From positions 149,573 to 213,572 of the forward strand of contig NZ_VUOA01000034.1 in NCBI RefSeq assembly GCF_008386575.1: 64,000 bases of DNA, in the 5' to 3' direction. Positions within the stretch are counted from its first letter, which is position 1; each line of letters starts with the position of its first letter. A model generated the notes under the pieces. The model did no database searches and was not told where the DNA came from. It saw only the letters and a program-made list of their open reading frames with translations. This document shows positions 60,424 to 64,000 of this stretch, one piece after another. The translations under genes and the position numbers were made by a program. Origin of the DNA: Salinarimonas soli. Its GTDB lineage: Bacteria; Pseudomonadota; Alphaproteobacteria; Rhizobiales; Beijerinckiaceae.

Positions 60424-61011
60424 ATGACGGACGAGACCTTCACGGTGGCGGTGGTCGATCCGAGCCCCGCGCGGGCGGCGATCGTCGAGGAGGGGCTGCG
60501 CTCGGCGGGCGTGGCGCGGGTCGCCGTAATCGGCGAGACCGAGGACCTGCTCGCGCGGCTCGCCGCCATCAACCCCGACGTCGTCGTGATCGACGTGGCG
60601 AGCCCGAGCCGGGACCTTCTGGAGCAGCTCTTCCACGTCACGCGGGTGGTGGCGCGCCAGGTCGCCATGTTCGTCGACCGGACGGACCCGGCCATGATGG
60701 AAGCCGCCGTCGACGCCGGGGTCTCGGCCTACTTGGTGGACGGGCTGCGCCCGGAGCGGGTCAAGTCGATCATCGACGTGGCGATCCTGCGCTTCAACGC
60801 CTTCTGCCGACACCAGCGGGAGCTGGTGGACGCCCGCACGGAGCTCGCCGACCGCAAGGTGATCGAGCGCGCCAAGGGCATCCTCATGCAGGCGCGGGGG
60901 CTCTCCGAGAGCGAGGCCTATGCGCTGCCGCGGCGCAAGGCCATGAACGAGAAGCGCAGGCTCGCGGACATCGCGCGGGCGATCGTCACCGCATCGGAGC
61001 TGCTCGGATGA
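60424..61011 (+). CDS. nasT: NasT-type response regulator with ANTAR RNA-binding domain
   Basis: 195 aa. The N-terminal receiver (TVAVVDPSPARAAIVEEGLR, DVVVIDVASPSRDLLEQLF) and a C-terminal ANTAR domain, DRKVIERAKGILMQARGLSE followed by SEAYALPRRKAMNEKRRLAD, the three-helix RNA-binding module. NasT proteins antiterminate nitrate/nitrite assimilation leaders when released by NasS. NasS is not visible in the window. The stop overlaps an ATG by ATGA, after which the next gene is a broken nasA remnant. Without nirBD/nasA between it and cysG its native target here has gone. Confidence 0.85.
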   Translation: MTDETFTVAVVDPSPARAAIVEEGLRSAGVARVAVIGETEDLLARLAAINPDVVVIDVASPSRDLLEQLFHVTRVVARQVAMFVDRTDPAMMEAAVDAGVSAYLVDGLRPERVKSIIDVAILRFNAFCRHQRELVDARTELADRKVIERAKGILMQARGLSESEAYALPRRKAMNEKRRLADIARAIVTASELLG

Positions 61012-61473
61012 GGCTGCGCATCGGCTATCCGGCCTCTGAGGCCCCCCGCGCCCTTCGCCGCCTGGGCGGCGGGCGCTTTCGGCGAGGCGGCCCTGATCGA
61101 GTATGCCAACGCCACCGCCGGGATCTATCGCTGCGCGGCTCTCGTCGGCGATCGTCTCGAGGCGATCCTCTTCGTCGGCCCTGCGGGCGACCGCCTCTGC
61201 TGGAGCGCCGCCCGTGCCGCCTTCGCGGCCACCGCGCTCGATCGCGACGCCCGCATCGCCCTCCTCTCGGGCCGGACGCCGGAGGGCGGCGGCGCCCTGG
61301 TCTGCGCCTGCTTCGGCGTCACGCTGCCCGCCATCCGCGATGCCGTTCGCACGGGGCGCGCCGAAACGCCCGAAGCTTTGGGCGCCCTCTTGCGCGCGGG
61401 CACGAATTGCGGCTCCTGCCTGCCTGACCTGAAAAGGATCATCGCCCATGAACGCACGCCGGCTTCCCACTGA
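61008..61473 (+). pseudogene. nasA: assimilatory nitrate reductase (NasA) C-terminal remnant
   Basis: The frame ending at TGA 61471-61473 reads WAAGAFGEAALIEYANATAG, YRCAALVGDRLEAILFVGPA and then VCACFGVTLPAIRDAVRTGR, RAGTNCGSCLPDL, i.e. the final 140 residues of assimilatory nitrate reductase with its BFD-like [2Fe-2S] motif (CxC...CxxC). The molybdopterin and N-terminal [4Fe-4S] domains, about 750 residues, are missing. The frame has no start codon; the ATG 61008 coupled to nasT is in another frame, and changing the C6 run at about 61035-61040 to C5 would join MRLRIGYPASEAP to it. Both the internal deletion and the frameshift make it dead. It overlaps the cysG start by 26 bases. Confidence 0.75.
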
Positions 61474-62896
61474 GAACGTCGCGCCAGGTCTCGCGCCGCT
61501 CTCCGTTCTGCCGCTCTTCCTGCGGCTCGAGGGCAAGCGCGCCGTCGTGGCGGGAGGGAACGCGGGCGCGGCCTGGAAGGCCCGCCTCCTCGCCGCCGCG
61601 GGCGCCGCGGTCGCGGTCTTCGCGCCGCAGCCCTCCGACGAGATGCGGGAAGCGGCCGGCGGCGCGGTGAACGGCACCATCGCGCTCCACGAGCGCGACT
61701 GGACCCCGGACGATCTCGCCGGCACGGCCTTCGCCATCGCGGCTCTCGACGACGAGGCAGCCTGCGAGGCGTTCGTGGCCGTGGCGCATACACATGGCGC
61801 GATCGCCAACGCCGTCGACCGGCCGCACCTGTGCGACGTGCAGTTCGGCGCCATCGTGAACCGCTCGCCCCTCGTGGTGGGGATCTCGACCGACGGCGCC
61901 GCGCCCGTCCTCGGCCAGTCGATCCGCTCGGCCATCGAGGGCCTGCTGCCGCGTGGGGTCGGCGCCTGGACCGCCGCCGCGAAGGCCTGGCGGGACGCGG
62001 TTCGCGAGCGGATCGCCACCTTCGCCGGGCGACGGCGCTTCTGGGAGGATTTCGCAGCACGGGCCATGCTGCACGCCCATCGCGCACCGACCGAGGCCGA
62101 CCGCGAGGCGCTCCTCGACGGCCGTCCGGAGGCGGGCGGCTGCGTCACCCTCGTCGGCGCCGAGCCAGGCGACCCGAAGCTCTTGACGCTGCGGGCCGTG
62201 CGGGCGCTGCGGACCGCAGACATCATCCTCTATGACGACCTCGTGGCCGCCGAGATCCTCGACTTCGCCCGGCGCGAGGCCAAGACGATCCTGGTGGGCA
62301 AGACGGGCCACGGCCCCTCCTGCACCCAGGACGAGATCTGCGACCTCATGGTGCGGCTCGCCCGCGAGGGGCGGCGCGTCGTGCGCCTCAAGGGCGGCGA
62401 TCCCTTGATCTTCGGCCGCGCCGCGGAGGAAATAGACGCCTGCCGGGCGCTTGGCATCCCCGTCGAGCTGGTGCCCGGCATCACGAGCGCCCAGAGCGCG
62501 GCGGCGAGCCTCGGGGTCTCGCTGACCCATCGTCGCGTCGCCCGTCGCGTCCAGTTCGTCACCGGGCACGATCATCGCGGCGGGCTGCCCGAAGGCGTCT
62601 CGTGGCCCGCGCTCGCCGATCCCGCCGCGACGACGGTCGTCTACATGCCGCGCCGGACGCTCGCGCGCCTCGTGGGCGAGGCGTTGGCCCACGGCCTCGA
62701 CCCCCGGACGCCGGCCGTCGCGGTTCTGCGCGCCACACGCCCGGACGAACGGGTGATCGCGGCCTCGATCGCCGACCTCGCGGAAGCCGTTCCGGCCGGG
62801 GAGGCGGGGCCGATGATCGTGATGATCGGCGAGGCCATGCGCCTGCGGGACGCGCATCCCCTGGAGGCCTGGGCTCCTGCGGCGGCCGCCGGCTGA
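61448..62896 (+). CDS. cysG: siroheme synthase CysG (trifunctional)
   Basis: 482 aa. The N-terminal CysG_B/Met8 domain (LFLRLEGKRAVVAGGNAGAA, dehydrogenase and ferrochelatase; NAVDRPHLCDVQFGAIVNRS) is followed from about residue 220 by the uroporphyrinogen-III C-methyltransferase domain: VTLVGAEPGDPKLLTLRAVR, ADIILYDDLVAAEI, RLKGGDPLIFGRAAEEI and VVPGITSAQSAAASLGVSLT-like VELVPGITSAQSAAAS. It makes siroheme for nitrite and sulfite reductases. It remains intact although the nitrate reductase in front of it is lost, probably because sulfite reductase still needs siroheme. The start overlaps the remnant. Confidence 0.94.
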   Translation: MNARRLPTENVAPGLAPLSVLPLFLRLEGKRAVVAGGNAGAAWKARLLAAAGAAVAVFAPQPSDEMREAAGGAVNGTIALHERDWTPDDLAGTAFAIAALDDEAACEAFVAVAHTHGAIANAVDRPHLCDVQFGAIVNRSPLVVGISTDGAAPVLGQSIRSAIEGLLPRGVGAWTAAAKAWRDAVRERIATFAGRRRFWEDFAARAMLHAHRAPTEADREALLDGRPEAGGCVTLVGAEPGDPKLLTLRAVRALRTADIILYDDLVAAEILDFARREAKTILVGKTGHGPSCTQDEICDLMVRLAREGRRVVRLKGGDPLIFGRAAEEIDACRALGIPVELVPGITSAQSAAASLGVSLTHRRVARRVQFVTGHDHRGGLPEGVSWPALADPAATTVVYMPRRTLARLVGEALAHGLDPRTPAVAVLRATRPDERVIAASIADLAEAVPAGEAGPMIVMIGEAMRLRDAHPLEAWAPAAAAG

Positions 62897-62969
62897 GAGA
62901 TTGTCGGGCCGGGCTGGACTTTACGCAGCGACACCCCGATCCTGGGCGCGAATCGACTGGAGGTGCCAC

Positions 62970-63599
62970 ATGCCCAAGATCACGATATGGGGGTTCAGCG
63001 GCTCGACCTATGTCCGCACCGTGCGGATGCTCCTCGCCGAGAAGGGCGTCACGGATTACGAGCAGGTGCCCGTCGACGTGCTCAAGGGCGAGCCGAAGAG
63101 CGAGGAGCATCTCACCCGCCACCCGTTCGGCAAGGTGCCGGTGGTCGACGTGGACGGGTTCAGGATCATCGAGACGCCGGCCATCGCGCGCTATCTCGAC
63201 GCCATCCTGCCCGGGCCCGCTCTGGTGCCCGCCGATCTGAAGGACCGCGCGCGCATGGACATGGTGACGAGCATCATCGACTCGTATGGCTATGGCCCCA
63301 TGGTGGGCGGCGTCGCGGCCTATCACCTCTTCCCCGACTTCGTCGGCGGCAAGAACGACGCGGCCCACCACGAGGCGCTGGGGAAGACACGGAAGGTCCT
63401 GACGGAGCTCATGCGGATCAAGGGCGGCTCGCCCTATCTGGCCGGCGGCGAGCCGAGCCTCGCGGACCTCTATCTCGCCCCGATCTTCGCCTATCTGACG
63501 CTCACCCCGCACCGGGACGATCTCGTCGCCATGCCGGAGGTCGGTGCCTGGTGGGAGCGGGTCTCGAACCGCGAGAGCTTCCGGCGAACCCAGCCCTGA
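62970..63599 (+). CDS. glutathione S-transferase family protein
   Basis: 209 aa; ATG 62970 behind GGAGGT. N-terminal thioredoxin-like domain: ITIWGFSGSTYVRTVRMLLA, HPFGKVPVVDVDGFRIIETP (cis-Pro and the EST/ETPAI glutathione-binding site), AIARYLDAILPG. The C-terminal all-helical domain includes GGEPSLADLYLAPIFAYLTL (SxADxxL capping box). Catalytic Ser/Tyr/Cys position appears as Ser in GFSGSTYV. Alone on its transcript or with the cupin gene 35 bases later. Confidence 0.88.
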   Translation: MPKITIWGFSGSTYVRTVRMLLAEKGVTDYEQVPVDVLKGEPKSEEHLTRHPFGKVPVVDVDGFRIIETPAIARYLDAILPGPALVPADLKDRARMDMVTSIIDSYGYGPMVGGVAAYHLFPDFVGGKNDAAHHEALGKTRKVLTELMRIKGGSPYLAGGEPSLADLYLAPIFAYLTLTPHRDDLVAMPEVGAWWERVSNRESFRRTQP

Positions 63600-63634
63600 A
63601 CGGGTAAGCCCATCCTCAACACGACGAGGGCCCG

Positions 63635-63946
63635 ATGATCCCGCATTGCGTCGACTGGACCGAGATCCCCGAAGAGGTCGCGTCGTCCGGCGTGGGCAAG
63701 CGGGTGATTGCGGGGGAGGGCGCGTCGCTCGTCATGGTGCGCGTGCCCGCCGGGGTCAGGGCCGACCGGCACAGCCACCCGCACGAGCAGTTCGTGCAGG
63801 TGCTCTCGGGCTCCGGCACCCTCGAGACGGATCAGGGCGCACGGGCGTTCGGGCCGGGAAGCGTGTTCCATTTCCCGGCGGACGCCTGGCACGCGGCGCG
63901 CTTCGACAGCGAGACGGTTGTGATCGAGACGAACCTGCCGGGTTGA
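63635..63946 (+). CDS. small cupin-domain protein
   Basis: 103 aa single-domain cupin. The first cupin motif is ADRHSHPHEQFVQVLSGSGT (His-x-His...Glu metal ligands) and the second is FGPGSVFHFPADAWHAARF (His). A divalent metal is thus likely. The reaction is unknown; such proteins are small dioxygenase-like or sugar-binding proteins. It follows the GST gene by 35 bases and may share its transcript. Confidence 0.82.
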   Translation: MIPHCVDWTEIPEEVASSGVGKRVIAGEGASLVMVRVPAGVRADRHSHPHEQFVQVLSGSGTLETDQGARAFGPGSVFHFPADAWHAARFDSETVVIETNLPG

Positions 63947-64000
63947 GGTTCTGTCGCCGGCATATTGTTCGGTCTCATGAACGTCAAAAAGCCCCGTCGT

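Noticed and set aside
63977-64000. ATG near the window end as the start of a further gene
   Set aside because: Only eight codons are visible and there is no ribosome site upstream; cannot be supported.
1-64000. CRISPR array, prophage genes, toxin-antitoxin or other defence system
   Set aside because: Reading both strands I found no spaced direct repeats, phage structural genes, Cas, restriction or toxin-antitoxin motifs.

Overview
The window is about 64 kb of very GC-rich chromosomal DNA with strong Shine-Dalgarno sites and many ATGA/GTGA start-stop overlaps. A complete hopanoid-lipid block (HpnB, squalene-hopene cyclase, HpnG, HpnH, IspH, HpnO), tRNA genes that encode their own CCA, Bradyrhizobium/Methylobacterium-type palindromic intergenic repeats and the style of the small conserved proteins point to an alphaproteobacterium of the order Hyphomicrobiales, most likely Methylobacteriaceae (Methylobacterium or a near relative). 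No methylotrophy gene is visible here, so the genus is inference.

Layout. 0-1.4 kb: end of an unknown gene, rlmB, tRNA-Tyr and tRNA-Gly. 1.4-4.3 kb: a decay zone behind the tRNAs with a patatin N-terminal fragment, one intact small conserved gene, IS5- and IS3-family remnants and a frameshifted, truncated serine hydrolase. 4.3-9.4 kb: a creatininase-family amidohydrolase translationally coupled to an upstream small ORF, followed by a spermidine/putrescine-type ABC transporter (ATPase, Tat-exported binding protein, one fused double permease). 9.9-20.2 kb: a large minus-strand carbohydrate/polyol operon: two RbsC-type permeases, a binding protein, an RbsA-type ATPase, DhaK- and DhaL-like kinase subunits without DhaM, a LacI regulator, a beta-hydroxyacid dehydrogenase and an FGGY kinase. 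A consensus-like promoter with a downstream palindrome precedes it, and a perfect 12-bp intercistronic hairpin follows the binding-protein gene.

20.2-31 kb: a dead IS3-family element, a cytochrome P460-family protein, a lactonase-like metallo-beta-lactamase-fold protein, an EthD-like protein, a hydrolase fused to a membrane domain, a small secreted protein, a quinone-reductase-like MDR enzyme and a hybrid histidine kinase. 31-34.3 kb: a GMC dehydrogenase operon (large subunit plus Tat-exported subunit 3) with two small companions. 34.5-38.6 kb: an RND efflux pump and its adaptor. 38.8-46.9 kb: the hopanoid block, arranged hpnB-shc-hpnG converging on ispH-hpnH, with DUF2147-hpnO divergent from ispH.

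47.2-56.3 kb: a regulator-dense accessory stretch of LysR, AraC, GlxA-type and TetR regulators beside short-chain dehydrogenases, an aldo/keto reductase, a carboxymuconolactone-decarboxylase-like protein and several freshly broken genes (a LysR with one missing base, an isocyanide-hydratase-like gene with an in-frame amber codon, a fragment of an aldo/keto reductase). 56.5-60.3 kb: a three-subunit molybdenum aldehyde/xanthine-oxidase-type dehydrogenase divergent from a TetR gene. 60.4-62.9 kb: nasT and cysG, which normally bracket a nitrate-assimilation locus; between them only the C-terminal [2Fe-2S] tail of the assimilatory nitrate reductase survives. 63-64 kb: a glutathione S-transferase and a cupin.

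I do not see a CRISPR array, prophage, toxin-antitoxin or recognised defence system. The least understood coherent system is the 9.9-20.2 kb operon: its two kinase types and its dehydrogenase suggest a catabolic route that I cannot assign to a known substrate from sequence alone.
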